Program-made: the position numbers and the translations under genes | The notes under the pieces: model-generated | The model's database searches: none | Seen by the model: the letters and a program-made list of their open reading frames with translations, nothing else | What the model was told of the DNA's origin: nothing | NCBI RefSeq assembly: GCF_001399685.1 | Contig: NZ_JTHN01000096.1 | Coordinates: 59,222-123,221 of the forward strand | DNA: 64,000 bases | Source of the DNA: Paenibacillus sp. A3 | Lineage (GTDB): Bacteria; Bacillota; Bacilli; Paenibacillales; NBRC-103111 | Direction: 5' to 3' | In this document: piece after piece, positions 33,372 through 42,875 of the stretch | Layout: each line of letters starts with the position of its first letter | Numbering within the stretch: position 1 is the first letter of the stretch

Positions 33372-35423
33372 TTACTTCGCGAGCACTTCCAGGATCGAGC
33401 TGCCGGACACGAACGTCGTGCCGTTCTCGAATTTATGCTCCAATGTAACATCCTTGCCGTTTTTGGTCGCTTTGCCGCTGTTCAGATTCAAAACAACCGT
33501 GCTGTCGTTAACTTGGATCGTAATTTCTCTTGTCGACGCGTTGAACTTCACCGTACCGCCCATCATGTTGACGAAGTTGGCCAGCGGAACCCAGTTTTTG
33601 CCGTCCGATTTCGCATCGGATACGTTCAGGCCAAGCGCGTTAGCCATGCCGAAGAACACATCGGTGTTATCCATCGTGCCTTTGAAATATTGCGACCCTG
33701 GGCCGTAGGCCATCAGCGGCACATCATCGGCCGTATGCACGCCTACGCTTTCCGTCGTCGGGTTAACGGTGCCTTGCCGCAGGAAACGGTCGCGGTTCGG
33801 ATCGTCGGGATTGGCCAGCTTCGCCGGGTTGGCGACATAGCGTCCTTCTTTGTTTTTCACCGACGGGGAAGTCGGCACCGGATCGAATTTGTAATCTTCG
33901 TAGTAATCCGGGTAGGACCCGAATACGACAGCCAGCTTGCGGTCTACGTCCGGATGGTCCGGGAAGCCGTCGCCGTTGCCGTCGACATACGTCGGGAATT
34001 TGGAATCCTCATACGTGCGGAATGCTTCGCGACCGGACTTGCCGTCGCCTTCCCAATACGTGCCCGCGACGCTGACGGAGTGCGAGTGATCCGCCGTGAC
34101 GACGATCATCGTCTCGCCGTTCTGCTCGGCGAAGCGCTTGGCTACGCCGATCGCTTTATCCATCTCGATCGTATCGTAAGCCGCCCGCTCCCAATCCAGC
34201 GGGTGAAGCTGCTTATCGATGCTTGCACCTTCAACCATCAGGAAGAAGCCCTTGTCGTTTTTGCTGAGCGTATCGAGCGCTTTTTGCGTCATGTCCCACA
34301 GGTTCGGCTGATCCGTGAACGACTTCAGCTCCGCTTTGTTGTTCGTCGAGCGGTCGTAGTATACGCTCATGTCCGACGTATGGAACAGGCCGAGCAGCTT
34401 GTCCGGCGCATTTGCCGCTTTCAGCTGGGTGGCGTTCTCCGCGATCGTGTAGCCTTTTTGCTGGAACATATCGAACAGGTTTTTCTCGTCCTTCCGTTTG
34501 GAGCCCGGCGTCGATTTCGGGAGGAAATAAGCCGATCCGCCGCCCAAAATCACTTCCGGCTGCAGCTTGTACAGCATTTCGGCGATATCTGCCTTGTCCG
34601 AACGGCGGCGCGTATGGGAGACGACAGCGGCAGGCGTCGCATCTTCGATCTCGGACGTCGAGACGACGCCGACCGACATGCCGCGGGTGCGCTTCAGCAT
34701 TTCCGCCAACGTCTCGACCTTCGGATCGTCGAGCGAGCTTTCCGTATTGTCCGGGTAAATGCCCAGGCCGTTGACCGCGGACTTGTGGCCGGTATTGTAC
34801 GCGCTGGCGCTGTTGGCGGAGTCCGTCACCAGTGCATCCATGCCGGAGGTCGTCACGACCGCGCGCTGATCGAATTTATCCATTTCGAGCAAGCCGTTGT
34901 ATTTGCCCTCGGTGATCCCCTTGGACATGATGCGGGACATCGTCACATCCGGGAAAGCCATGCCGTCGCCGACGAACAGGATGACGTTTTTCGCTTTTTT
35001 GCCGCCTTGGTCGGCCAGCACGACTTCGTATTTCACGGTTTTCGCCAAGCCGTTGTCGGCTTTGACGGCAACTTCATAGGTGCCGGGCTCATTGATTTTG
35101 ACATCCCGGATCGTGAACTCCTGGCTTTTGTCCGTGTTGGTTTTGACAAAAGGCTTGCCGAAAAATTGCTCGGCCTCCTTGCCGTTCACCGTAATGCTGA
35201 CGGACGACGGCATCGCCGTCAGGTGATTTAATTCCACACGGAAGTCGAAGAGGCTTCCGGCTAAAAATTTCGCTCGGTCGATAGGTGCAATGTAGACGGA
35301 TGGAGCTTGCGCGGTTTCCGCCGCATAAGCCGAAGGTACAGGCTCGGTAACGAATCCCGTGCCGGTTGCGAGCAGGCTGCCGGTGACCGCGAGGCTGGTT
35401 AAGACTTTAAAAGCCTTTTTCAT
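33372..35423 (-). CDS. PhoA-type alkaline phosphatase with C-terminal cell-wall-type module
   Basis: A 683-residue secreted enzyme: signal peptide to ~AYAAE (34), a beta-rich N-terminal domain (~40-140), and the alkaline phosphatase core (~145-590). The metal/nucleophile site is VTDSANSASAY with Ser202; VILFVGDGMA and VTADHSHSVS carry metal ligands. The C-terminal ~85 residues (NWVPLANFVNMMGGTVKFN...TFVSGSSILEVL) are a copper-amine-oxidase N-domain-like module common in paenibacilli. It releases phosphate from organic esters outside the cell and needs zinc and magnesium. It is preceded by a Pho box. GGAGG lies 12 bases before the start. Confidence 0.93.
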   Translation of the reverse strand: MKKAFKVLTSLAVTGSLLATGTGFVTEPVPSAYAAETAQAPSVYIAPIDRAKFLAGSLFDFRVELNHLTAMPSSVSITVNGKEAEQFFGKPFVKTNTDKSQEFTIRDVKINEPGTYEVAVKADNGLAKTVKYEVVLADQGGKKAKNVILFVGDGMAFPDVTMSRIMSKGITEGKYNGLLEMDKFDQRAVVTTSGMDALVTDSANSASAYNTGHKSAVNGLGIYPDNTESSLDDPKVETLAEMLKRTRGMSVGVVSTSEIEDATPAAVVSHTRRRSDKADIAEMLYKLQPEVILGGGSAYFLPKSTPGSKRKDEKNLFDMFQQKGYTIAENATQLKAANAPDKLLGLFHTSDMSVYYDRSTNNKAELKSFTDQPNLWDMTQKALDTLSKNDKGFFLMVEGASIDKQLHPLDWERAAYDTIEMDKAIGVAKRFAEQNGETMIVVTADHSHSVSVAGTYWEGDGKSGREAFRTYEDSKFPTYVDGNGDGFPDHPDVDRKLAVVFGSYPDYYEDYKFDPVPTSPSVKNKEGRYVANPAKLANPDDPNRDRFLRQGTVNPTTESVGVHTADDVPLMAYGPGSQYFKGTMDNTDVFFGMANALGLNVSDAKSDGKNWVPLANFVNMMGGTVKFNASTREITIQVNDSTVVLNLNSGKATKNGKDVTLEHKFENGTTFVSGSSILEVLAK

Positions 35424-35459
35424 TATAAATAAGCACCTCCACTAGAATTGGACAACTCG

Positions 35460-35513
35460 ATTATAGGCAAGTTGTGTAAAGGGGAATGAATGATTACGTT
35501 AAGAAATTATGAA
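35460..35513 (-). promoter_or_regulatory. Pho box and -10 of the alkaline phosphatase gene
   Basis: On the minus strand, four TTAACA-like hexamers fall at exact 11-base intervals: TTCATA (35513-35508), TTAACG (35502-35497), ATTCAT (35491-35486) and TTTACA (35480-35475). A perfect TATAAT (35465-35460) follows 9 bases later. This is the arrangement of PhoP-activated promoters in Bacillus. Confidence 0.75.
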
Positions 35514-35582
35514 GAATTTGACTTGCTTGTCCCAAGATGAACAAAACCCGAAAAAAAGCAACCCCAGCTGAAATTTTCCTCC

Positions 35583-35611
35583 TTACGCCGGAAGCGGCGG
35601 CCCTCTACAAT
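35583..35611 (+). promoter_or_regulatory. Candidate promoter of the second importer operon
   Basis: TTACGC (35583-35588), a 17-base spacer and TACAAT (35606-35611). The -35 is weak, consistent with activation by an AraC-type response regulator. It lies downstream of the first in-frame ATG (35537), which argues against that ATG. Confidence 0.45.
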
Positions 35612-35665
35612 GAAAGAGATGAAAATGCTTACATTACGAACGTGCGAGCCGGAGGTGCAGTAGAT

Positions 35666-36634
35666 TTGAGCTCTAACACAGATACGCCGATTCGGCAGCA
35701 GGAGCCGGCAGCCCTGAGCCGTTCAGCGTCCAAGCTGCTTCGCAGGCTCTACGGACAGCGTCATCTGCAAGTCATGGCGCTGCTTGGCGTCCTATGGATC
35801 GTCGTTTTCCACTATGTCCCCATGTACGGCATTGTCATTGCCTTCAAGGATTTCAATATCACGGCGCCGATTTCCGCAGCGCCCTGGGTGGGACTGGAGC
35901 ATTTCAAAGCGTTTCTGGAAGACGACAGCTTGGCCGATGTGGTCAAAAATACGATCGGGATGAGCGTGCTCAAGCTGCTCTTCGGATTCCCGCTGCCGAT
36001 CGTCTTCGCGCTCTTCCTGAACGAGCTGCGCTCCGTACGCTACAAGAAGGCGGTGCAAACGATCTCGTATTTGCCCCATTTTCTGTCCTGGGTCATTCTG
36101 GGAGGTATCCTGGCGACCTGGCTGGCCGACGTCGGGATCGTCAACCGGCTGCTCCTGACGATGAACCTGATCGAGGAACCGATCAGCTATTTGGCCGAGC
36201 CCGGGTATTTCTGGACCATTATCGTCACCTCGGACATATGGAAGGAGCTGGGCTGGTCCGCTATCATTTATTTAGCCGCCATCTCCGGCGTTTCTCCGGA
36301 AATGTACGAAGCGGCGACGATCGACGGCGCAGGCCGGTTCCAGAAAATGATTTACGTGACACTCCCGGCGATCAAAGGCACGATTACCATCCTGTTCGTT
36401 CTTGCCGTCAGCGGCATTTTGAATTCGAACTTCGACCAGATTCTCGTGCTCAAAAACCAGTTGAACGAGAGCGCAAGCAACGTCGTCGACGTGTACGTGT
36501 ATCAAGTCGGGCTGAAGCAAAGCCGCTTCTCCTATGCAACGGCCGTAGGCTTGCTCAAATCGTTCATTTCGCTCGCTCTCCTGCTCTCGGCGAACTACAT
36601 CACGAAGCGATTGAACAACACGTCCTTATTCTAG
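35666..36634 (+). CDS. ABC sugar importer permease, LplB type (TTG start)
   Basis: A 322-residue polytopic permease. The first membrane segment is LQVMALLGVLWIVVFHYVPMYG and the EAA loop is EAATIDGAGRFQKMIYVTLPA. TTG 35666 was chosen for the GGAGG 10 bases upstream and the normal family length. ATG 35537 in the same frame has no ribosome site, precedes the probable promoter and would add 43 atypical residues. First gene of an importer operon followed by its own two-component system. Confidence 0.85.
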   Translation: MSSNTDTPIRQQEPAALSRSASKLLRRLYGQRHLQVMALLGVLWIVVFHYVPMYGIVIAFKDFNITAPISAAPWVGLEHFKAFLEDDSLADVVKNTIGMSVLKLLFGFPLPIVFALFLNELRSVRYKKAVQTISYLPHFLSWVILGGILATWLADVGIVNRLLLTMNLIEEPISYLAEPGYFWTIIVTSDIWKELGWSAIIYLAAISGVSPEMYEAATIDGAGRFQKMIYVTLPAIKGTITILFVLAVSGILNSNFDQILVLKNQLNESASNVVDVYVYQVGLKQSRFSYATAVGLLKSFISLALLLSANYITKRLNNTSLF

Positions 36635-36653
36635 GAAAGGAGAGGATCGCAGG

Positions 36654-37541
36654 ATGGTTTCCATGAACCGCAGAACGCTGCGGGAGGTTATATTCGACCG
36701 GCTGAACGATGTCTTCATGCTCGCGATCTGCTTCGTCACGCTGTACCCGATCTGGTATGTGCTCGTGAATTCCCTGAACGACGGCAACGACGCGATGCGT
36801 GGCGGCATTTATTGGTGGCCCCGCCTGTTCAGCTTCGACAGCTATCTGGCCGTATTCGCCAACGACGGCATCATGCTGGCGATGGGCGTGACCGTCGCCA
36901 AGACGGTCGTCGGGACGGTTGTTCACGTGCTGTTTACCGCTATGGTGGCTTATGCGCTCTCGCGCAAAGAACTGATCGGACGCCGGGCCTATATGATGCT
37001 GGGTACAGTCACATTGTTTTTTAGCGGCGGGCTCATTCCCTCGTACTTGCTCATTCGCGATCTGGGGCTGCTCGACAGCTTCTGGGTGTACATTATTCCG
37101 GCGATGTTCAGTTTCTTTGATCTGATCGTTTTCCAGGCGTTCTTCCGGGAGATTCCCGATGGGCTGGAGGAGGCGGCGAAGCTGGACGGCGCTAACGATT
37201 TCAAAATTTTCCGCTCAATCATTCTCCCGGTTTCGATGCCCGTCGTTGCGACGATTGCGCTTTTCCACGGGGTGTACCAGTGGAACGATTATTTTACGGG
37301 AATGATCTACATCAATAAAAGCGAGCTTCAACCGATCCAGACGTATCTGTACAGAGTCGTGGCCCAGTCCAGCTCCAATCAGATGATGGCCGCCACCTCC
37401 GGCACGATCGCGAAGTCCGTGTCCTCCCAGTCGATCAAGCTGGCGACGATGGTCATTACGTCCTTGCCGATTGTGATCGTGTATCCGTTTTTGCAGAAAT
37501 ATTTTGTGAAAGGCTTCATGATCGGCTCGATCAAGGGCTGA
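36654..37541 (+). CDS. ABC sugar importer permease, YtcP type
   Basis: A 295-residue partner permease with the EAA loop EEAAKLDGANDFKIFRSIILPVS and the terminal FLQKYFVKGFMIGSIKG, nearly the same ending as the permease at 23126. Gap of 19 bases from the first permease, with an AAAGGAG site. It imports an unknown oligosaccharide with a shared ATPase encoded elsewhere. Confidence 0.9.
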   Translation: MVSMNRRTLREVIFDRLNDVFMLAICFVTLYPIWYVLVNSLNDGNDAMRGGIYWWPRLFSFDSYLAVFANDGIMLAMGVTVAKTVVGTVVHVLFTAMVAYALSRKELIGRRAYMMLGTVTLFFSGGLIPSYLLIRDLGLLDSFWVYIIPAMFSFFDLIVFQAFFREIPDGLEEAAKLDGANDFKIFRSIILPVSMPVVATIALFHGVYQWNDYFTGMIYINKSELQPIQTYLYRVVAQSSSNQMMAATSGTIAKSVSSQSIKLATMVITSLPIVIVYPFLQKYFVKGFMIGSIKG

Positions 37542-37580
37542 TTCCATATAACTTTGAATACAGAAAAGGGGAAAACACAG

Positions 37581-39269
37581 ATGGGTATGAATAAACCGCG
37601 CAAAACGCTCGCTATGCTGCTTGCCTTGGTCACGGCCGTATCCGTGAGCGCCTGTTCCGCAGATCGCGGCAACGAACCGGCTAAAGAGGCGAAAACCGCT
37701 TCCACGGACACGGCGGCTCCGGCCGGAAATCCCGACGAGCCGGGCTGGAAGTCCGACACGAAGCCGATTACGTTCGACTGGTATTTGAACTTCTCCTGGT
37801 TTCCGAACAAGTGGGGCGTCGATCCGACCTCCCAATACGTCACGAAGAAAACGGGCGTGAACATCAACTTTATTGTTCCGGCCGGCAACGAAAACGAAAA
37901 GCTCAATACGATGATCGCTTCCGGCAAGCTGCCCGATTTCATTACGCTGGGGTGGTATGAAGACGCGGTCAAGAAAATGATCGAAGGTAATATGGTTCTG
38001 CCTCTGGACGAATTGGCGAAGCAATACGACCCGTACTTCTTCAAAGTGACGGACCCGGCCAAGACCACTTGGTACACGCAGAAGGACGGACATTTCTACG
38101 GGTATCCGAACGCGTCCTCCTCCCCGCAGGATTACAAGAAATACGGGGAGAATTTCGTTTCCAACCAGACCTTTATGGTCCGCAAAGATATGTACGAAGC
38201 TCTCGGCCAGCCGGATATGAGAACGCCGGAAGGCTTTCTGAAGGCGCTGCAGGCGGCTAAAGAGAAATTCCCGAGCGTGAACGGCCAGCCGCTCATTCCG
38301 CTGGGGCTGAGCGAGTTTGGAGATACCGGCAACTACTCGCTGTTCGATGCGAACCAGAATTCCTCGATGCTGGCTAACTTTCTGGCCATTCCTTACGAAA
38401 AAGACGGCAAGCTCTACGACCGGTACACCGACCCCGAATTCATGAAATGGCTGAAGACGTTCCGTCAAGCGAACGAACTCGGCTTGCTGGCCAAAGACAT
38501 TTTCATCGACAAGCGTCCGCAGATGGAGGAGAAGATCGCCCAAGGCCGTTACTTCGCCATGCTGTTTCAACGCTCGGATATGGCCAATCAGAACATTTCG
38601 CTGTATCAAAAAGATCCGAACACGGCCTACATTGCCATCGACGGACCTGCTAACGCGAAGCAGGACCCGCCGACGTTGGCCGGTCCGGGAATTGCCGGCT
38701 GGACGGTGACGCTGATCTCCAAGGATGTGAAAGACAAGGCGAGAGCGATCAAGTTCCTTAGTTACCTGATCAGCGAAGAAGGGAATAAGGATCTGTTCTT
38801 GGGCGAGAAGGGCGTTAGCTACGATACCATTGACGGAAAAGACCAGTTCAAGCCCGAAGTGCTCGACCTGATGAACAAAGACCGTTCCGCTTTCGACAAG
38901 AAGTACGGCTCCTCCTTTACGTTCTGGATGCTGATGGATACGAACATGAACCTCAAGTGGGCGCCGCCCAGTGTCGAGCCGATCAAGCAGCCGGAAGCAT
39001 GGACCCGTGGCAAGACGAAGAGCTTCTCGCAATACGATAACATCGTGCCGACGGGCAACTCCGTCGAAGGGATCGCCAACACGAAGATTGCCCAGCTCTG
39101 GGGCAAGGCGCTGCCGAAGCTGCTGCTTGCCAAGTCCGATGCGGAATTCGATCAGCTCTTCGACAAGTTCCAGAAGGATCGGCTGGCTGCCGGATGGGAG
39201 AAGGTAAGAGCGTACCAGCAAAAAGAATTCGAGGCCAACAGCCAAAAGATTGCGCAATTTGCGAAGTAA
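37581..39269 (+). CDS. Extracellular solute-binding lipoprotein, LplA-like
   Basis: A 562-residue lipoprotein with lipobox SVSAC (Cys ~25). Sugar-binding features include FNFSWFPNKWG-like aromatic residues near the N-terminus and FMVRKDMYEALG. ATG 37581 was chosen for AAGGGG 9 bases upstream; a TTG further upstream has no site. It feeds the two permeases before it. The two-component system after it probably responds to the same ligand. Confidence 0.9.
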   Translation: MGMNKPRKTLAMLLALVTAVSVSACSADRGNEPAKEAKTASTDTAAPAGNPDEPGWKSDTKPITFDWYLNFSWFPNKWGVDPTSQYVTKKTGVNINFIVPAGNENEKLNTMIASGKLPDFITLGWYEDAVKKMIEGNMVLPLDELAKQYDPYFFKVTDPAKTTWYTQKDGHFYGYPNASSSPQDYKKYGENFVSNQTFMVRKDMYEALGQPDMRTPEGFLKALQAAKEKFPSVNGQPLIPLGLSEFGDTGNYSLFDANQNSSMLANFLAIPYEKDGKLYDRYTDPEFMKWLKTFRQANELGLLAKDIFIDKRPQMEEKIAQGRYFAMLFQRSDMANQNISLYQKDPNTAYIAIDGPANAKQDPPTLAGPGIAGWTVTLISKDVKDKARAIKFLSYLISEEGNKDLFLGEKGVSYDTIDGKDQFKPEVLDLMNKDRSAFDKKYGSSFTFWMLMDTNMNLKWAPPSVEPIKQPEAWTRGKTKSFSQYDNIVPTGNSVEGIANTKIAQLWGKALPKLLLAKSDAEFDQLFDKFQKDRLAAGWEKVRAYQQKEFEANSQKIAQFAK

Positions 39270-39287
39270 TTCGAGCGGTTCGGCCCG

Positions 39288-39322
39288 CGAGCCCGGCTTC
39301 CGGGGGCTCCGGGCTTTTTTCT
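39288..39322 (+). terminator. Terminator after the importer operon
   Basis: AGCCCGG/CCGGGCT stem followed by TTTTTT. Confidence 0.75.
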
Positions 39323-39374
39323 ACTTTCCGTATTACAATAGGGGAACGACACGTTGATAACGGAGATGAAAAAC

Positions 39375-41270
39375 ATGCGGAACATGAAGCTTGCTCGACT
39401 GACGGACCGCATTTCGATACAGTTCAAGCTGATCGGGGCGTATATTTTCATTATTTTGATTCCTATCATTTTGTTTTCATGGTATATATTCAACGGCTTT
39501 TATCATAATACGATTCAAGATACGCTCAAGAAAAATCAATATGCGCTGTCCAGCGAGAAAGCGTATATTTTGAACAATATGGAAATTATGCTGCGCACGG
39601 CACAGTTCTACACGGCGGACAAAGAGCTGATGAATTATATACATAGTCCGGACGATCTGGAGGTTCCCGAGCTCGTCGATTTCAATACGAAGTCGTTCTC
39701 CAATTTGCAAAGGCTCATGTTTAATAACCCGAACATTACGAATGTCCGCCTGTTTACGGACAATCCGAATACGATGGAAATCTGGCCGATGATTTTCCAT
39801 GAAAGCCGAATCTCCAACAGGCCGTGGTACAAGAGCGTGCTGGAGCAGCGGGGCGAATTGCGGTGGGAGATTCTAGAGGATGAAAAAGACATCATGAACC
39901 GGGCCACGGCGGACAACCGGGCTGCGTCGACCTATGTCTCGCTGTTGAAAGAAATTGATTACCCGAGCGACAGGCATGTCGGCATTCTTGAGGTGGACAT
40001 GAAAATCGATAAGTTCTTTCAAAAGGTGTTCAGCCCTCTTCAAGACGATCAGTCCCGCATGCTGGTCATCGACCGTTCGGGACGAATATTCACCGATAAG
40101 GGCAGCGCTTTTTTCAAGGACATCGACTTGGAGCGGCTTCGGCGCGATTGGGCGGAGCGTCCTCATGAGGAAGGGGCCAGCTTTACGTTCACGGTCGGGG
40201 ACACGCCGTATTTGTGCCTGACGACGCCGATCGATCAGATGGACGCCTATCTGCTCAATGTCATATCTCTGGAAAATCAGGTGACGCAAATTCGGCATAC
40301 ACGCAATCTCTTCATCGCCGCAGCGGTCGTGCTCATCGCGCTGTTGTCCGTGATCACTTATTTTTTGCAGTCGCTGATCTTGAAAAAGCTGCACATTTTG
40401 CGCGATTCGATGAAAAAGGTGCGCCGGGGAGATCTGAACGTGCAGATCGATATCGATGCGGGCGGCGAGGTAGGTGAGCTTGCGCATCATTTTCGGCAGA
40501 TGATGAAGAAAATGAACGAGCTGATCGTGGAAGCGGTGAATAAACAAGCGGCGACGAAGGAGGCGGAGCTGCATGCCCTTAAAAACCAGATCGATGCCCA
40601 CTTCCTTTACAATACGCTGGAAAATCTGAAGATGCTGGCCGAAGTGGAGGCGCAGTACACCATCTCGGACGCTTTGACCTCTCTCGGGGCGCTGATGCGC
40701 TACAGCCTGAAGTGGTCGAGCGAGTACGTGCAGCTTCGGGACGAACTGCAGCACATCCGCAACTACATCGCCATTATGAATATGCGCTATGACGATAAGC
40801 TCGACCTGCAGCTGGATATTCCCGAAGGATACCGGGAGCAGGAGATGCTGAAGATGTCGCTGCAGCCCCTTGTGGAAAATGCGGTGAAGCACGGCATGCG
40901 GACGGAACGCACGCGACGGGAGGGGATGGCGATTCGGATTTGCGCTTGGAGAGGGGACGAATCGACGTACATTGAGGTGACGGACAACGGGGCTGGCATG
41001 ACAGGGGAGAAGCTTGCCGAGCTGCGCGAGAAGCTCGTTATGGACGACGTTCGATTCCAGGCTCACTATGGACGCGGGCCATCCGGGGAGCAGGAAGGCA
41101 GAGGGATCGGCCTGCGCAATGTGATGCAAAGGATCGCCATGCATTACGGCAGCGAGTACGGACTGACCGTGGACAGCGAGGAGAGAACTTACACCCGGGT
41201 GACGATAAAGCTGCCCTATTTGATTTTATCGGGAGGGTTGTCTGCGGATGAGAAAAGTGCTTATCGTTGA
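39375..41270 (+). CDS. YesM-type sensor histidine kinase
   Basis: A 631-residue kinase. Membrane segments lie at ~20-42 (LIGAYIFIILIPIILFSWYIF) and ~303-325, with a ~260-residue extracellular sensor between, then HAMP (~325-378) and a His_kinase domain. The phospho-acceptor is His409 in AHFLYNTLE and the ATP site includes NAVKHG and GIGLRNV. Start candidates are TTG 39354, ATG 39366 and ATG 39375; the last has GGAG at 9 bases. It overlaps the response-regulator gene by 23 bases. It probably senses the sugar or loaded binding protein of the upstream importer. Confidence 0.9.
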   Translation: MRNMKLARLTDRISIQFKLIGAYIFIILIPIILFSWYIFNGFYHNTIQDTLKKNQYALSSEKAYILNNMEIMLRTAQFYTADKELMNYIHSPDDLEVPELVDFNTKSFSNLQRLMFNNPNITNVRLFTDNPNTMEIWPMIFHESRISNRPWYKSVLEQRGELRWEILEDEKDIMNRATADNRAASTYVSLLKEIDYPSDRHVGILEVDMKIDKFFQKVFSPLQDDQSRMLVIDRSGRIFTDKGSAFFKDIDLERLRRDWAERPHEEGASFTFTVGDTPYLCLTTPIDQMDAYLLNVISLENQVTQIRHTRNLFIAAAVVLIALLSVITYFLQSLILKKLHILRDSMKKVRRGDLNVQIDIDAGGEVGELAHHFRQMMKKMNELIVEAVNKQAATKEAELHALKNQIDAHFLYNTLENLKMLAEVEAQYTISDALTSLGALMRYSLKWSSEYVQLRDELQHIRNYIAIMNMRYDDKLDLQLDIPEGYREQEMLKMSLQPLVENAVKHGMRTERTRREGMAIRICAWRGDESTYIEVTDNGAGMTGEKLAELREKLVMDDVRFQAHYGRGPSGEQEGRGIGLRNVMQRIAMHYGSEYGLTVDSEERTYTRVTIKLPYLILSGGLSADEKSAYR

Positions 41271-42813
41271 TGACGAGAAAAATATCAGGCTCGGTCTTAG
41301 AGCGATGATCGACCGCCTGTTCCCGGATGCCTATACGTTCGATTTTGCCGAAGATGGGGCAGAGGCGCTGGAACTCTTGAACCGGGCGTCCATAGACGTC
41401 GTGATTACCGACATCCGGATGCCGGTGATGGACGGAATTGCGCTGATTCAGCGGATTCAGGAGCTGGAGCGAAAGCCGGCCGTCGTTATTTTGAGCGGGC
41501 ACGATGACTTTCCATACGCTCAAGAAGCGATCCGCTGCGATGTGTCGGAATATTTGCTCAAGCCGATCGTCCGTGACGAGTTGGCCCGGACGATGCTGAA
41601 GCTGGAGAAGGAGCTGAAGCAGAGGGAGCGCATCGACGAACAATTGACAAGCTCGATACGGCAGCAGGAAGCTTACAAGGAAAGTCAGCTAAGCTATTTG
41701 CTGCGCCATCCGCATCCGGAGGAGCCGGGGCTGCCGGAGCGGTTGAAGGGATGCGGTCTGGAGTGGCTTGAGGAGGGCTTTCAGCTGGCGGTGCTGCAAT
41801 ATCGCGGTTCCCTCCAAGGGATGGGGCCGCCCGAATTGCTGGGGCGCATTCAAGCCGAGCTGGAAAACGCTCCGGAGTCGGCCGGACAGCGGCGTGCGCA
41901 CGTATGGGATAAGGAGAACCAGCTTGTGCTGATCGCCCAGCGCCGCGAGCTTTTTCAGTTTTTGGCCGGGCGCATCGCGGAGACGGGTTATTTCGCCTAC
42001 AGCATGGGGCTGAGCGGCTATACCCAAGGCGTGACGCGCGTGCGGGCGGCCTACCAAGAAGCGGAGCAGGCGCTGAAGTATACGTTTCTTCAATCCGCGC
42101 CGGGGGTCGTCTCCTACGAGTGCATCGCCGGGAAGAGCAGGGACTTTGCGATCCCTGCGGACAAGATCAGAAAGCTGGGCAATATGCTGGGAGCCGGCCG
42201 GGAGAAGGAAATGACGTCGCTGCTCATGGAAGTGCTCGATATCCGGACGGTGGCGCGATACGATATAGCGTACTTGGAAGGCGTTAGCCGCGCGTTCAAC
42301 GAGCTGATTTTTGACAAAGTGTTTCATATTTACGGGGGCGAATCGGTCGAAATTCTCCGATTGTTCAAGAAGGTCGGAGATCTTTGGAATTTTTATTATT
42401 TTCACGATTATTACCACAGCGTGGAAGGGCTGCTGCATCGGCTGGATGACTATGTGCGCAGCATGAAGACGTTCCATATCGATCATAAGGAAATGAAGCA
42501 GGCTGTGCAGTATATGCAGGATAATTTCCATAAAGATTTGAACATGGCCGTCGTTTCCAATCACGTGTCGTTGAACTATTCCTACTTCAGCCAAGCTTTT
42601 AAAGAATATACAGGCGAAAGCTTCGTGAGCTATTTGAAAAAGCTGCGCATTGATAAAGCCAAAGAGCTGCTTGTCACGACAGGGCACAAAGTGTACGAGA
42701 TCGGCGGGATGACCGGGTTCGAGAATACGAAGCATTTCAGCCGCGTATTCAAGGAAATGGAGGGGGTCACCCCGCAGGAATACCGGGAGCTGCATGAAGC
42801 GCTGAAGCGGTAG
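41248..42813 (+). CDS. YesN-type response regulator with AraC DNA-binding domain
   Basis: A 521-residue protein. The receiver domain (1-~120) has Asp55 in VVITDIRMPVMDG, a coiled and helical middle section follows, and an AraC helix-turn-helix pair ends the protein (~425-521, including SYFSQAFKEYTGESF and FENTKHFSRVFKEMEG). GGAGG lies ahead of the ATG, which sits inside the kinase gene. The likely target is the importer operon at 35666. Confidence 0.92.
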   Translation: MRKVLIVDDEKNIRLGLRAMIDRLFPDAYTFDFAEDGAEALELLNRASIDVVITDIRMPVMDGIALIQRIQELERKPAVVILSGHDDFPYAQEAIRCDVSEYLLKPIVRDELARTMLKLEKELKQRERIDEQLTSSIRQQEAYKESQLSYLLRHPHPEEPGLPERLKGCGLEWLEEGFQLAVLQYRGSLQGMGPPELLGRIQAELENAPESAGQRRAHVWDKENQLVLIAQRRELFQFLAGRIAETGYFAYSMGLSGYTQGVTRVRAAYQEAEQALKYTFLQSAPGVVSYECIAGKSRDFAIPADKIRKLGNMLGAGREKEMTSLLMEVLDIRTVARYDIAYLEGVSRAFNELIFDKVFHIYGGESVEILRLFKKVGDLWNFYYFHDYYHSVEGLLHRLDDYVRSMKTFHIDHKEMKQAVQYMQDNFHKDLNMAVVSNHVSLNYSYFSQAFKEYTGESFVSYLKKLRIDKAKELLVTTGHKVYEIGGMTGFENTKHFSRVFKEMEGVTPQEYRELHEALKR

Positions 42814-42821
42814 CGGGTTTC

Positions 42822-42845
42822 GCTGGACGAATCGTCCGGCTTTCC
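42822..42845 (+). terminator. Weak terminator hairpin after the response regulator
   Basis: CTGGACG/CGTCCGG stem with a short loop and only TTT behind it, between convergent genes. Confidence 0.35.
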
Positions 42846-42875
42846 GTAGCAGGCAGGACCGGCAGCGCAAAATGG

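Noticed and set aside
33234..35231. 665-codon plus-strand frame opposite the alkaline phosphatase
   Set aside because: The minus-strand phosphatase has all active-site motifs and a Pho box; the plus-strand frame is its mirror.
37215..39257. 680-codon minus-strand frame opposite the binding lipoprotein
   Set aside because: Same cause; the plus-strand lipoprotein has a lipobox and operon context.
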